This document shows, in pieces, positions 1-11,063 of a stretch of 64,000 nt of DNA. Location of the stretch: assembly GCA_012932865.1 (NCBI GenBank), contig SAXG01000025.1, forward strand, positions 248,001 through 312,000, given 5' to 3'. The first letter of the stretch is position 1, and every line of letters begins with the position of its first letter. The translations under genes were made by a program, and so were the position numbers. Source of the DNA: Amylostereum areolatum. Its lineage: Eukaryota > Basidiomycota > Agaricomycetes > Russulales > Stereaceae. Under the pieces are notes generated by a model that saw nothing but the letters and a program-made list of their open reading frames with translations, was not told the DNA's origin and searched no databases.

Positions 1-355
1 CAATCCTCCACACGGCCTCTCTCAACCAGCTATAACTCTCTAGCGTATGAGCCGCATGTGCATCTGTGTCCATCGTCGTTGAAACCTGCATACGGGCACC
101 AGGTGCTTGCCATGCCTGTGCCTTCTGCGCGCTTCCAGTGGGCCATAGAGTAACTTTACGTCCTTATCCAAGGGAAGCCTCGAATGCGTCGCTTTGTGGT
201 GAGATAAAGACGGGCGAATAGCCTCGCCGATGGCAAATATGACAGGAAGCAAGAGATAAACAGGGTGGGAGAGAGTGGGAGCCACAATCTTCGCGCCGTG
301 GCTACTACAAGGGATGGTGGTGGTGGAGATGATGCGCTCAGCCGCGGCGAACCGA

Positions 356-896
356 GCGCGTCGAGTCGACGGAGGACCCCTGAAATTCCCTATAGAGCAT
401 TCATCCCAGGGTGACCTGTTTTCGGTGGTGCGCTGGGACAGAATTTGGGCCATTTTCGGTGATTTACATGATAGATTTTTTCAAGTCAGCCGTTTTCAGT
501 GGTTCTTAGACTATACATATCTAAAAATAGTCTAATTTCCCACGCCTTCGGCGTCGAGGTTTCCAGAGCAGAACTCTCATTTTATGCACAAGCTTGCTAT
601 AACATGCCTAGTTTGCTTTCATAGACCCATGGGAAGCAAAATATGCAAAATACTTGTGATTGGAACTGACAGATCCTCGGCGTGTTCAGATGCTTACCAT
701 TTTCGGTGGTGAAGATGGGACTTTGGACGGGCGGGTTCCTTTTCAGTGGTTCTTAGCTCCAACATGTTGGCCCTACGGGGCCCATTTTCGGTGGAGAGTA
801 CCATACATAGGTTCCCATAAGGCCCAAATTTTCGGTGGTCCGAGATGAATCATTTATAGGGAATTTCAGGGGTCCTGTCGACGGTCGTCGACGCGA
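356..896. mobile_element. Small TIR-bounded non-autonomous element
   Basis: Positions 373-394 are a perfect 22-bp inverted repeat of 855-876. The match continues imperfectly outward through GTCGAC-rich arms to about 356 and 896. The interior carries a 10-mer of the form TTTTCGGTGG (or TTTTCAGTGG, TTTTCGGTGA) seven times in the same direction, at 419, 453, 493, 700, 740, 785 and 829. No convincing protein is inside. Terminal inverted repeats plus repeated internal short motifs resemble a MITE or deleted DNA transposon. I could not assign a superfamily and saw no certain target duplication. Confidence 0.7.
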
Positions 897-1161
897 TCCT
901 GACTCAGCAATTCTCACAAAGTCGCCGGCTGAAGGCCTGCGCGCACCTTGTGGATTTGTCAAAACGCCTTCAGTTCGCAACTTCGCATCCCCTACAATCT
1001 CATTTCTACTTATCTACCAAATTGTAAGCAAGAAATACTTTCAGAAGAGCCTCACGAGCCGAAGTACTGGTGTAGAAAGACACAACAAGGAGTGGAGAGT
1101 GACCGGTCATATCACCGGCAATGCGACATTCTTATGCACTTCGTGCTGAAAGCAACGGCGC

Positions 1162-1647
1162 TTGGAACCCGTCACTATTTCTACCCTATTAGGGAGGTAT
1201 CATTGGGTGCTCTTCGCAGAGAACATAAATGGACTGATCGGCTGTGATATCCCAGAAGAGGATCCCGAAGAAGGTCTCTGGTTGGCATGGGCCAAACCCA
1301 TGTTGACTGTTCCGCCCGCCACTCTGCAATGCAGATACCGTTGGGGATCCGTTGCGTTCAAGTGCAAAGTCGTGAGCTTCACAGAGACCAATGTGTTCAG
1401 CATGGAAGACTCGGTGTACACTGACGAGATCAATGACGACGACAACCCTACCTTCGAGGTCTTGGAAGAAGTCGACGATTCTGGGCACCCATTCGTTTTG
1501 GCTTGCTACAACTACTTGGACATGTTGGTCCCCGACTGTCCATTACATGGGCAAGCGAGTAATCGGCGATCACTTGGAAGCATTGACGGACACGAAGGGT
1601 TGGGGATGGGCATGACAGAGGCGGAGGTACAGGCGATGGCCGCCTGA
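1162..1647 (+). CDS. Hypothetical acidic protein (possible 3' exon)
   Basis: Open frame of 161 residues with fungal-like codon use and a balanced composition (Trp-rich start, acidic middle with DEINDDD). I do not recognise the family. The frame may be the last exon of a longer gene whose earlier exons lie around 900-1160, because the segment before the ATG is also open in places. No signal peptide or membrane segment is visible. It could be a relic carried next to the 356-896 element. Confidence 0.35.
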   Translation: MEPVTISTLLGRYHWVLFAENINGLIGCDIPEEDPEEGLWLAWAKPMLTVPPATLQCRYRWGSVAFKCKVVSFTETNVFSMEDSVYTDEINDDDNPTFEVLEEVDDSGHPFVLACYNYLDMLVPDCPLHGQASNRRSLGSIDGHEGLGMGMTEAEVQAMAA

Positions 1648-1749
1648 ATGCCGACGTCCACAGTGGCTTCGAGGCCCAGAAACACTATATTCATATTGGA
1701 GAACGTACAGGACTGTCATTGTACACCTCAGAGCATTCGTTCTGTTCGG

Positions 1750-2552
1750 TCACCGACGACGCACAGATTCCTTTACAGCCTCTACCCATTCGCGCTGCTC
1801 GCCACCCCATCCTCCAAGCCTCCGCATTTTCCCACCCACTCGTACGTCGTTGAGCTCCATGTCTTTGCGATTTCGCTCCCGTACTGGGGTGTGCTGTTGT
1901 AGACACCAGAGCAGGATGCTTTTCTTGGAAAAGTTTTCGCGAATCGACTCGTCACAGCCGGGACTGCAAGGTGCACGAATGCGGATGATGCGGAGGAATG
2001 TGCGGACGACAATGCGAGGGAAGTAGAGCACGAGCGGGGGGTCGAGCCCTGCAATTCAGTCGCCGCAGAACGTTGACCGTGCGTCGGGCATTCGATGTTT
2101 AAAGCACGGGAGGGAAAACATGAAGCACGCACATATTTTATCGGTCACCGCGGGCTCGAAAACCTCGCCGGCACGCTTGATGTAGTTTCCATCGATAATC
2201 CAGCCACGGGGGGAGCGAGAAAGGGCCTCGCGAATCTTGTTTTTCAGCTCCTCGTTCGTGCTCTTTTCCCAACCCGGTTTCCAGAAGAGTGCGTCAAGCG
2301 CGATGTGCGGGATATCAAGGATGGCGCTGAGTTCGCGAGCGAGCGTCGACTGCTCCTCGAATCAAGGTTTTGTTCGGTTAAAGCAGTCTAAATGCACTCG
2401 CCTTGCCCGTCCCTGCTCTCGGACGGCATAGTAAGAGCGTGTAATGACGGTAGAAGAGAAGACGTACCACTGTTTCCCACGATGTGGATCCTGAACCTGC
2501 CGTCGCCGTCGCCTTTCAAAGGCGGAAGAGTAGAAAGAGTGGGACGGGCCAT
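1750..2552 (-). CDS. Adenylate-kinase-like P-loop NTPase (FlaR/topology-modulation type)
   Basis: Four-exon model on the minus strand: 2468-2552, microexon 2402-2412, 2133-2349, 1750-2048. Exon 1 ends in HIVGNSG. The microexon supplies TGK and exon 3 starts STLARELS, giving a Walker A loop GNSGTGKST. Downstream motifs are ALDALFWKPGW, GWIIDGNY and WLDPPLVLYFPR, characteristic of the small fungal kinase-like proteins related to bacterial topology-modulation/FlaR proteins. All junctions keep frame. The intron after the microexon begins with GC, not GT. The start at 2552 (MARPTLS) was chosen as nearest to the P-loop; an ATG at 2711 in the same frame is possible. The substrate is not known. Confidence 0.8.
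2402..2412 (-). other. 11-nt microexon completing Walker A
   Basis: The 11 bases GGACGGGCAAG (minus strand) are preceded by an AG acceptor and followed by a GC donor (gcgagt). Joined to flanking exons they encode the T-G-K of the P-loop. Introns on either side are 55 nt (2413-2467) and 52 nt (2350-2401). Without this exon the frame and the nucleotide-binding lysine are both lost, which supports it strongly. Confidence 0.75.
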
Positions 2553-3360
2553 GTGGTGGACTTCTCGAAAGGAAAAGCTACCGTGCACTACGGGCCCTCC
2601 GAGTTTTATCTCGACTTGGAGAACCAGAGTCACTGTAACTGAGTCACTCGACGGATGCGGGACCGACGAAGTTCCCAGCACGTGCAGATCCATGTCGCGT
2701 GACACGTCCACGCGTCACCTCTCCGACTCCAAGTCTCCCGTTGTCGATACACAGTCCATGAAGTTGAGCCTGCCATCTGCCGACGGCCGCGGACTACCCA
2801 GCTGCAGCTGCTTTGAAGACAACCTGCATCGTCAGCATCAATCTCTGGAGCTCGTGATAGTTAGACGCACAAGTCATTCGCGGGAATACAACTGACAAGC
2901 TCACGACAGGTAGTAGCAACAGGACGGGCTGCCAGCGTTCACTCTTGTTTATGGTCCTTTCTACCATGGATTAGTCGCATGAAATTCTCGAACGTGAAGA
3001 GAAGAAGAGAAGATCGACCCTGTTACCGCCAATGTGTACGGCGAAATAGATGGGCACGCATTGTCGATGGGCTTTGTTTCTTTGGCTCGAAGGTCCACGA
3101 ACACTGCTCTGGAATAAATTATAACTAAATAGCATAACATAAAAAAACACGAAGTAGTCGCTGGTTTGCAGGAGGGAGCGAACGAGCACAACGTTGGCAC
3201 GGCTCCGTGCGACCTTGGACCATGATGCATGAACCGACATAGCATCTACAGGGCAACCTGACCGGGTAAGTATCAGCTCGCTATCAGCCAATGGACGACG
3301 ATTCTCAACTCACCACAACGCTGTCTCCGACCTTCCACCCCATAAATATCGACACGATGT
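2553..3360. other. Intergenic, no gene recognised
   Basis: Lies upstream of the P-loop gene and downstream of the F-box gene stop. Open frames here are short and show no family motif. A run near 3120-3150 is AT-rich compared with the surroundings. Confidence 0.4.
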
Positions 3361-5119
3361 TTAGCCTTTGACAACAGACGCCGTCTTCAAAGTTGCCATC
3401 TCCCCGGTCTTACGGCCCTCAAAATAGGCTTCATCCATCCCCTCCTGTCGGGCCCTCTTGACCAGATCAAAGTTATTCACCACCCACTGCCACGACGCCT
3501 CCCTGGCCGCCACAGATGCGGGGCGAGCGCAGTCAAAGCACGACGCGGAATCGAAGTTCCCGAAGTGCACCCCATGCGCCGCGTGCGACACAACGCGATT
3601 GAGGAAAAGAACGACGTTCGCGCGCGAGGCCTCCTCGATGAGGGACCCAGACAGCTGCAGCCTCCTGATCGCCGACAGCTTGAACGAGGACGGGCCCGGG
3701 TGGTCTTGCACCGCCGGCAGCCTGGCGTCGACGCAGAGCGCGATGTCCTGGATGGCGGGACAGTGTTTGGCGAGGATCCCGAGCGACCTGAGCGTGATCC
3801 CAGGCGCGAACGTGCGGCACTGCGGCGACGCGTTGAGGATGAGCCTCCGCAGCCGGCGCAGAGGCGCGACGAGGAGGTGCAGCTCCCTGTCCGTGATGCG
3901 GAGGACGTGCGTATGCTGGATCGTGAGCAGATGGAGCGTTCCGATGCTCTGGACGGGGCGGATGGTCTCGTACGAGATCTGCTCTTGTTCCTCGTGGCGA
4001 GCCCAAGTGGCCAAGTCGTTCTCCCGCAGGGCTTGCAGAGGCGTCCCCATGACGAGGACGAGATCGGTGAGGGCCTTGCACCGTGCCCCCAGGATCGACG
4101 TCAGACCGTGCACGGACGCGCGGCTCTCAGAGCGCGGGGCGCGGACGGCGAGGCACCGGATGGTGTGCATGGGAAAGTTCGGGTGCTTGAACACCTGCTG
4201 CAAATCCTCGAATGGGACGCACAGCGACAGCGAAACCAGGTGTCGGAAGCACCCCGGGGCGGGGCGGAAGGAGAACGGCATCACGTCGTGGTAGCTCCCC
4301 ATCGAGATTTTCCGGTCGAACTCGATGTCGTTCAGGAGCGGGGATTTGGACAGCGCTTCCGCGACGGCGCTCGAGAAGAAATAAAGCGGGAGGTGAATCT
4401 GCTTGAGCGACGATAGCTTGTGGATGGCGGCGCAGAGGCCGCCTTCGAGCTTCTTGAAGCCGCCCGGTTCGAGCCCTGGAAAAGAGAGCTCGACTACCTC
4501 AAGATTGGGGGCCTTCCGTACGATGTCTTCGAGAAAGGCCGTGGTACTGAAGCGGCCGTCGCCGACGGGCGACACAGCCCCTAGCTTGCGGAGACCAGGG
4601 TGTAGGAAGAGGGACGTGAAGCGGCGGGACAATGACGGACGGTGGATCCAAACGGATCGAAGGTTCGGGAAGATAACGACGTCGAGACGGGTGTAGGCGA
4701 CATCTTCTAGTATGCGGTCGAATTGGCCTTTACATCCGCCCATTGAAACGGGGGAGGACAGTTCGATATGGTGTACCCGCCGAGCAAAGGGCTGAAAGCG
4801 CTCCCAATCTTCGTGCGACGGTACGCGCGTGAATTCCTGGCAGCATACGTGGGTTCAGACGGCGTTTTCGGGTGCGCGTAGAGGAGGGCGGGAGACGCAC
4901 ATGTTGCTCCTCGTTCGGCGAACATGTGATGGGCGCGAGCAGTCGAAAGAGCTGACAGGGCCTGTCGACCACGCGCCAGATATAGTCCCGCGCCACTCCA
5001 GTCCACGCCGACGAGACCCGCGCGTTCGCAGCGTTGGTCTTCCTATCCGAGTAGGAGAAAATGATATCAAGGAGCTCCAAGGTGGAGAGTACACGATGTG
5101 CCGCTGCGTCGGGCATCAT
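3361..5119 (-). CDS. F-box-like leucine-rich protein
   Basis: Two exons, 4901-5119 and 3361-4836, with a 64-nt intron. The spliced product is about 564 residues. Exon 1 has an F-box-like helix set: HRVLSTLELLDIIFSY, then a tryptophan motif SSAWTGVARDYIW. Exon 2 begins EFTRVPSHEDWERFQPFARR and continues as irregular leucine-rich repeats (FPNLRSVWI, LFLHPGLRKLG, LVLVMGTPL and similar). F-box proteins recruit substrates to SCF ubiquitin ligases; that role is inferred from the family. It is a clear paralogue of the gene at 60343-62053, with the same exon split, same intron length and same WERFQPFARR/WTRFQPFARR block. Two adjacent ATGs (5119, 5116) are possible starts. Confidence 0.8.
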
Positions 5120-8100
5120 GTTTCGCGCTGAAACCAAAGGTTTGACGGCGTTCCCCAACAAAACGGAATACGATGCGCACTTGCGATCCGGACCAGAATT
5201 TAAAGCTTCGCACGTCTTCGGAGCGTACGCCACACTGCCGTTATAGTACTATGCGTGATCTGCGTGTTCCCTTAACAGGCTCCGGCGTCGTTCTTCGCTC
5301 TGGTGGAACGGTCAGCGAGATCAAGTGCTATACACGTGCACGCGCCTCACATTGAGCAGTTCAAAGGGAGTTCTGAGACGAGGGAGTGTTGTCGACGAAG
5401 CGAGTGGGGTGCAGAAAGACAAGAACAAGGAGCTGATTATTCTCGTCGATGTAAGTAACAACGCCGATAATCACGTGACGTTTCAGGGACTTTCGAGTAT
5501 CGCGGTACGAAGGCGCGCCGACTCAGTACTCAGTGCTCAAGCTTCAAGTATTATAGCCGGGACTAGCATATAAGTACCGTACACGTTAAGCCGTCTAACA
5601 GAAGTCTGTGAGGGAAATGATAGGTAAGCCTGTATGCCTGAGGAGGGGGGCACGTACGTGGGTGGTCTAGCCGCCGTCAGTTCACTGAGTCCTCATTAGC
5701 CCGTCCCATAACTGGGAGAACTGTCGTCTTCGAGTGACAGAGACAAACGTAGAAACTTGCATGGTCTAAATCCAAGTGAAACACCGACAATAAAATAGCT
5801 CCGTGGACACGAAGGTCAGCTAGAATACGGTGAGTACATACGCCATTCAATGAATACACGATGAATCGACGGTATCTAATTACTTCCGGCATCCAGGCTG
5901 AGGACTCGAATGGTCTTGCACTCAGCTGGATATCCACCCCTGGCAGCCCGTTCAGAGGCGTCACCGACACCAGCGTTCCTCCCGTGTCGAAGGTCCGCGA
6001 TCGAAACCCTGTCGTCCGTGTAATCGATGAGCGCGCGCGGTGGACTCCGGGATGGCGTTCATCACGGTCGATCGCCCTCGACCGGGCTCGACGTCCTCGC
6101 CGACATCCGCGACCTCTTCACCTTCCTCTCCAGCACACGACGACCACGATCGTCGACATCGCGCAGGAACGCGCCTGGAGGAACATGCCGCGAAGCGTAA
6201 AGCTTCAAGCTCGAAGCCCCCACGGCCAGCTATAAAAAGCCGCCGCTCGCCGCCCGCGATAAGTTGAGCACGATGTCGGATCGATTCCGAGTCAACCCGA
6301 GGACTGGCGAAGCACCGCGTTCGACATCGCCGTCCTCATCATAAGTACGGGTAGCCTTGATCCATGCCGTGCTGAGAAGGGCAAAGAGTGCGTTACGAAA
6401 GTGGCCGCGACCGTTCTGGAGGACTCGGAGGGTGAGCGACGACGCGTCCCGTCATGCGCGCGGTCACTCCATGTGACTCCCGTGACTCCCCCTATGCAGC
6501 AGCCTTTCCCATCGCGCGTCGCAGGGTGATGCTTGCGATTTGACGTCGGAGCGACGGCCCATGCTTATTTTAACATGTATAGACTCCAGAGAAAACCCAG
6601 AGGGTCAGGGACCCCCGGCATCGCGAGTATAGCCACTTACTTACTCACTTACTTACAAGGATCAACTTTGGTTCAGCTCTGCCGTCCCGCCAGAAATAAG
6701 CGTACCATCATTGCATTATCATGGTGGCAGGGCGTCGGCACCCCAAGCACTACGTCACTTCACGGCTCAAGCCAGCCCACCCGGCGCGATCCGGAGATTG
6801 GATATTGAACACTTTGCGCACCAAGTTGCTGTACGGTGAGGTCGAGTCCACCCGGTGCGTCCACTCTAGTCTCTGGTGGCGCGCACAAAACGCGCGCGCC
6901 GTCGTCGTCCGTATGTAGCTCTGTCGTGAGTAAGCAAGCAGCTCGCTCAAAAAATAGAATACCCCCACCGTCGCAGCGACCCGCGTCCTCCCGCGTGCTC
7001 GTGTAGAAGGGGGGGAGGGCATCGACCGGCCGCAAGCGAGCTCCCAGTCCAAAGATAGATCCTCTGATAGAATTCCGCAACGTGTAAGTAGGCGGCCAGT
7101 TGGCCCGCGGGCCACGCGTTGGAGGGAGGGGCACAAAGACAAAAATGAGGAGGTCGATCGCGGGCGGGGGGTGTCGTAAGTTGGGACGCGATAGTGCGAA
7201 AAGAGGTCCTCACCTCTCAGCTGACCCCGCCATCTGGCCATATTCCGGGCGAAGCGAAGGGGAAAGCGCCGTGGGGACTCAGATCAGAAATTCATGCAGG
7301 AAGCCCCTGCCGTGTGTGTGTGTGTGCGTGCGCGCGACGGTTCTGACGCGTTGGAGCGCGCTGGAAGGCGACGGGACGAACCTCTGCGCTGCACGGAAAG
7401 TCTGATGGTTGTGTGAGGTCAAGCGCCGACCGTTTGACACCGATGTCAACCCTCGACGGCGACCAAGCGGTCTAGCAAGCCGGGTCGGAGGAACGACATG
7501 CATTAGAGTGCCTCCTGCGCAGAATGAACGGGCGTAACGCGTAATAAATCAGAGACAAATGGGCACGTACTAAATGTGTACGCCCCCCGCCGGAGGGGTC
7601 GGAGGTGGGTGATAAGGACGTCGCGTGGGCTGTCTTACCAGAAACCAGGATACGATCGCGCGAGGTACGTTCGGTCGATGGCGGGTCGAAACCCGAGGGC
7701 AAAGTTTCATGCCGCGGCACAGTGGGAGGCTGGCCGGGCTGTGGACTGTGGGCGGCAGGCGGTGCACCAGTACTCACTAGCAAGTAGCGCTAGGAGAAGT
7801 CGAGGACGGGGATCGGCGAGGGACGGGGATCGGCGAGATGAACCGCGGAAATGAAGAGGCTGGGGGAGCCGAAGAGGGTGTAGGATGGCGAGCGGGGGGA
7901 GGAGGAGTCGGAAGAGGTCGTTGGCTTCAAATCAATCAATTGAATCCCTTCAAGTTCCAGGAGTAGCTTCATGTCGTCGCGGCCAGTGCCGCAGTGAGAG
8001 CGAGCCTGAGCTTCCCGGCCGCTCGGCCCGCACGTGGTATATAGCCGAGAGGTCCGATCCCGTTATTGGTCCCCCCATCATCCCAACTCCTCCTCCCAAC

Positions 8101-8150
8101 TCCTCATCACAACCCCCGCTCGAGCACTACTCACCGACCACCTACCGCCC
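5120..8150. other. Long intergenic region with weak coding traces
   Basis: No complete gene found. Around 6040-6270 two overlapping frames each give a short plausible stretch (VDIAQERAWRNM in one; LDVLADIRDLFTFL in another), suggesting a frameshifted gene remnant, but I cannot name it. A TTAC-rich run (ACTTACTTACTCACTTACTTAC) lies at 6636-6656 and a GT/GC dinucleotide run near 7315-7335. The last 150 bases are the likely promoter of the carbonic anhydrase gene. Confidence 0.4.
8038..8044 (+). promoter_or_regulatory. Possible TATA element of carbonic anhydrase
   Basis: TATATAG lies 107-113 bases before the carbonic anhydrase start codon, with a CCAAT-box complement (ATTGG) about 25 bases downstream. 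Position is reasonable for a fungal core promoter, but the call rests only on motif and spacing. Confidence 0.35.
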
Positions 8151-8978
8151 ATGGACCCCTCCATCGCACGCCTCTTCACCGCGAACGCGCAGTGGTCCAA
8201 AGCCGTCAACAAAGCCGAGCCCGACTTCTTCGCCAAGAGCGCGGAGGGCCAGTCCCCCAAGGTGCGCTTGTCTTCCCCAATGGTTGCTCTTCACGCGCTG
8301 GGGAGACGCGACGACGACGACGACGCTGACGATTGTCTGTCCCCCAACAGGTTCTGTGGATCGGCTGCGCCGACTCTCGCGTCCCCGAATCCGTCTTGAC
8401 CGCTTCTCGCCCAGGCGACATCTTCGTGCACCGTAACATCGCCAAGTGCGTCTCTCCACCCTTCTTTTCCCTTCCCAGCCCCACTCACCGCGGTCCAGCC
8501 AATTCCCACTCGAAGACGACAACGCGCTCTCGGTGCTGACCTACGCCGTCGACCACCTCGGCGTCGAACACGGTGCTTTCTCTCCCGCTCTCCCCTCCCC
8601 GCCCCATCCCAACCGTTTCTCTTCCCCCCTACAGTCGTCGTCGTAGGCCACACCAGCTGCGGCGGCGCGGCCGCGTGCTACCAAGCCTCCCTCGACCCCG
8701 ACTCCGCCCACTCCGAACCCACCACCGCGCTCGGACGATGGCTCGCGCCGCTCACCGCGCTCGCCATCTCGCTCGGACTCGCCGACGTGCCGAACAAGGC
8801 GGACGCGCTCGCGGCGCTCGTGGAGGCCAACGTCAAGGCGCAGGTCAAGAACGTGTGCGCGACGGCGCCGATCGTCGAGGCGTGGGCCAAGGGGCGGGTG
8901 TGGGTCCACGGCTGGGTATACGATCTCAACTCCGGCTCACTCAAGGATCTCGGAGTGTCCAGGGGTCCGTCGGCGTAA
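8151..8978 (+). CDS. Beta-class carbonic anhydrase
   Basis: Zinc enzyme that interconverts CO2 and bicarbonate, usually cytosolic in fungi. Four exons: 8151-8261, 8351-8445, 8499-8572, 8635-8978 (introns 89, 53, 62 nt), giving 207 residues, a normal length. Zinc-site motifs are in place: [12 protein letters not shown] (Cys plus the Asp/Arg dyad) and [10 protein letters not shown] (His and Cys about 55 residues later). Also seen are the conserved [12 protein letters not shown] and the C-terminal [14 protein letters not shown]. The ATG is the first in frame and follows a compact leader. No targeting peptide is evident. Confidence 0.95.
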
Positions 8979-9582
8979 GCGTTTCTCTTGCCCCCTCCCC
9001 CCCCACCTCCGCCCGCTGTGGTGGACGACGGACGGTGTATGCTCTGCTGCTTCTGTGTCGATTCCGGACTGGCTTTCTTGCAAACTATTGTAGACGCGCG
9101 TGTATTTTGCACCTTTGTACATTACTACCCCCTACCCCTTACCCCCTCCCTCCTCCCTCCGCCCTCCTGCCCCCGTGGCGCATTTTTATCATGAATCTCA
9201 CGAGAATCAAACTGGAAACTGGAACCTTGCCCCGCGATCGTCCGAAGAGCCCCAGTGCTTCCTCGCCGCATCCAACGCGATGCGAAATTTGGCAGGCGAT
9301 GCAGTAAAAAAATAAGTCAGATCTCAAAAAGCAAGTGTCCAGTATGTAACAGAGTAGATATGCATCATGTATCAACGTATGATAGATCAACCCTCGTCTC
9401 TCGGGATCCTTTGAGTAAGATAGAGGACGCGAGGAACGGGCACGGGTTACGTAATCGCTAACCCTAGGGTTTAGGTCACGTGATCTTGCCAAATTGCGAG
9501 GGTCACCCACCGAAATTTTGAGAACTCGAGACAGGGGGCGAGCGAGCGAGTGGGGGTGCAGCGAATGGTATTTTATACAATA

Positions 9583-10023
9583 CTAGACATGTATAGAGTG
9601 CTTTACCTCAGCCACCATCTCTGGTGGTAAGGTTCTATGACCATGGTACCGTTTGTTAGTAGCCCATGCAGCCTGTGTGCCCGACAACACCTCTCGGTAT
9701 CCGAATATGAAGTGTCCAGATCGAGTAGCATATCTAGAGCAATGCATAAGGGTGATTGGACACAAAAAATGCGAGCAGAAATCACACCTTTGAATTTGGA
9801 GGAGGGGAACATCATCAAGGCAGGCAAGCATCTTCTTTTCCATCTCCTCGAGCGTGGCAGCGCGGCCGGCAACCCGAAAGCGGAGCTTCGAGGCACCCCA
9901 GTACTTCGAAATGAAGTTGAGCTCACAGTGATACTTGGGGTTTTGCGAGCCCGGTCTGATTGACTTTTCATTTATGCTGTATTCTTTCCATGGGACTACG
10001 GTGGTTGGAGAGGTCACGTGCAT
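9583..10023 (-). pseudogene. DDE transposase C-terminal fragment (fungal mariner/pogo-like)
   Basis: The frame includes PKYHCELNFISKYWG, matching the conserved block around the last catalytic acidic residue of fungal DDE-superfamily transposases (usual form F-H-C-E-L-N-x-I-E-x-x-W). It is followed by a basic helix and YHGHRTLPP, another recurrent C-terminal motif of this group. The N-terminal catalytic half is absent, so this is a relic. In the motif the expected final Glu is replaced by Ser (NFIS), consistent with loss of function. Confidence 0.65.
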
Positions 10024-10252
10024 TTTAGGTCACGTGCAATGGACAAATCTGGGGAGTCGAAATTTCGAAAATCTGCCAGGCAGCTTGTATAACATTGAAA
10101 ATGCATTTGCTAGCAAAAAAAAAGTTGCCTTAACTACACCCATAAAACTGATTTTTTTTCAAAAGTAATTACAGTGAGTTCTAGGGGAGCATGTCCTCTA
10201 TGCATCCTATTGATCAGAATAGCTCTCGCATGGGTTGCGGAAGAGGAGAAGG

Positions 10253-10748
10253 GAGACACCGCGGGCAGAAGTCCATTTTTTCGGAGTCGAAACGTATTCG
10301 AAACGGGCGACGAAAGTACAAATACCAATCGTGTTTTTACCTGGACAAAACACATTCCAAACATGTCCTCTCAGGCACATGTTCCTGCCTCATGTACCCT
10401 TCCAAAACTAGAAATTTCCGCCACGAGCAGTGATTGATCTGAAATTAGAAGCTTCAGGGCAATTTTTGGCGGATCTTTTCCTAATCGAAACTGATTCTCC
10501 TTGGGGAACCGGTTTCTAACTGCTTAATTTAGGGAGAATATGGTCCTAAAATGCTTTATTTCGAACTCATAGCTGCCCATGGCGGAAACCTCAAGTTTTA
10601 GGAGGGTACACGAGGCAGGAACATGTGCCTGAAAGGACATGTTTGGAATGTGTTTTGTCCAGGTAAAAACACGATTGGTATTTGTACTTTCGTCGCCCGT
10701 TTCGAATACGTTTCGACTCCGAAAAAATGGACTTCTGCCTGCGGTGAG
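10253..10748. repeat. Large inverted repeat (hairpin), arms about 168 bp
   Basis: 10253-10422 is the reverse complement of 10581-10748 with only a few mismatches. For example, the arm containing TCGGAGTCGAAACGTATTCG at 10281-10300 recurs inverted at 10701-10720. The loop is 10423-10580. A transcript through it would form a long double-stranded stem. It may be a foldback transposon, or a head-to-head duplication within the relic. Confidence 0.85.
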
Positions 10749-11063
10749 AGGCGAGGGGGCGGTCGGGTAGCTTACATAACCCGTGCCCGTTCCTCGCGTC
10801 CTCTATCTTAGGTACACAAGCATCTGATGAAAGCAAGTCCCTTCGTCGTGCACGTGTGATTCGTGAACGCTTGGCGAAACTGAAAGTGAAAGGGAGTTGG
10901 GACGAGCGCTTACTTACTGCGATCCGAAGGCGCCCGAAGGGTGTTTGTTCGGAACAAACACGAGCGTGTCGTCGTCTCCTCCGTCCTCCGCCCCCCCACG
11001 CTCACCGTCACCGTCACCAGCACCATCACCCACACCAACACCAGCCCCCCCGCTCCCTCCTCC

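Larger units (their letters stand above)
9416..10812. mobile_element. Transposon relic framed by 38-bp inverted repeats
   Basis: A roughly 38-bp sequence at 9417-9454 (GATAGAGGACGCGAGGAACG core) recurs inverted at 10773-10811 with about one mismatch. Inside are a DDE transposase C-terminal fragment (9583-10023, minus) and a large hairpin (10253-10748). Two GGTCACGTG motifs near 9475 and 10012 may mark a former element end. The assembly looks nested and decayed, so the true element borders are uncertain. Confidence 0.6.

Noticed and set aside
40..453. 137-residue minus-strand frame at the window start
   Set aside because: It runs through one arm of the TIR element and has no coding signature.
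3533..4416. Long open frames on both strands across the F-box gene
   Set aside because: They are other-frame shadows of the leucine-rich coding sequence; composition is Arg/Ala/Gly-rich with no family motif.
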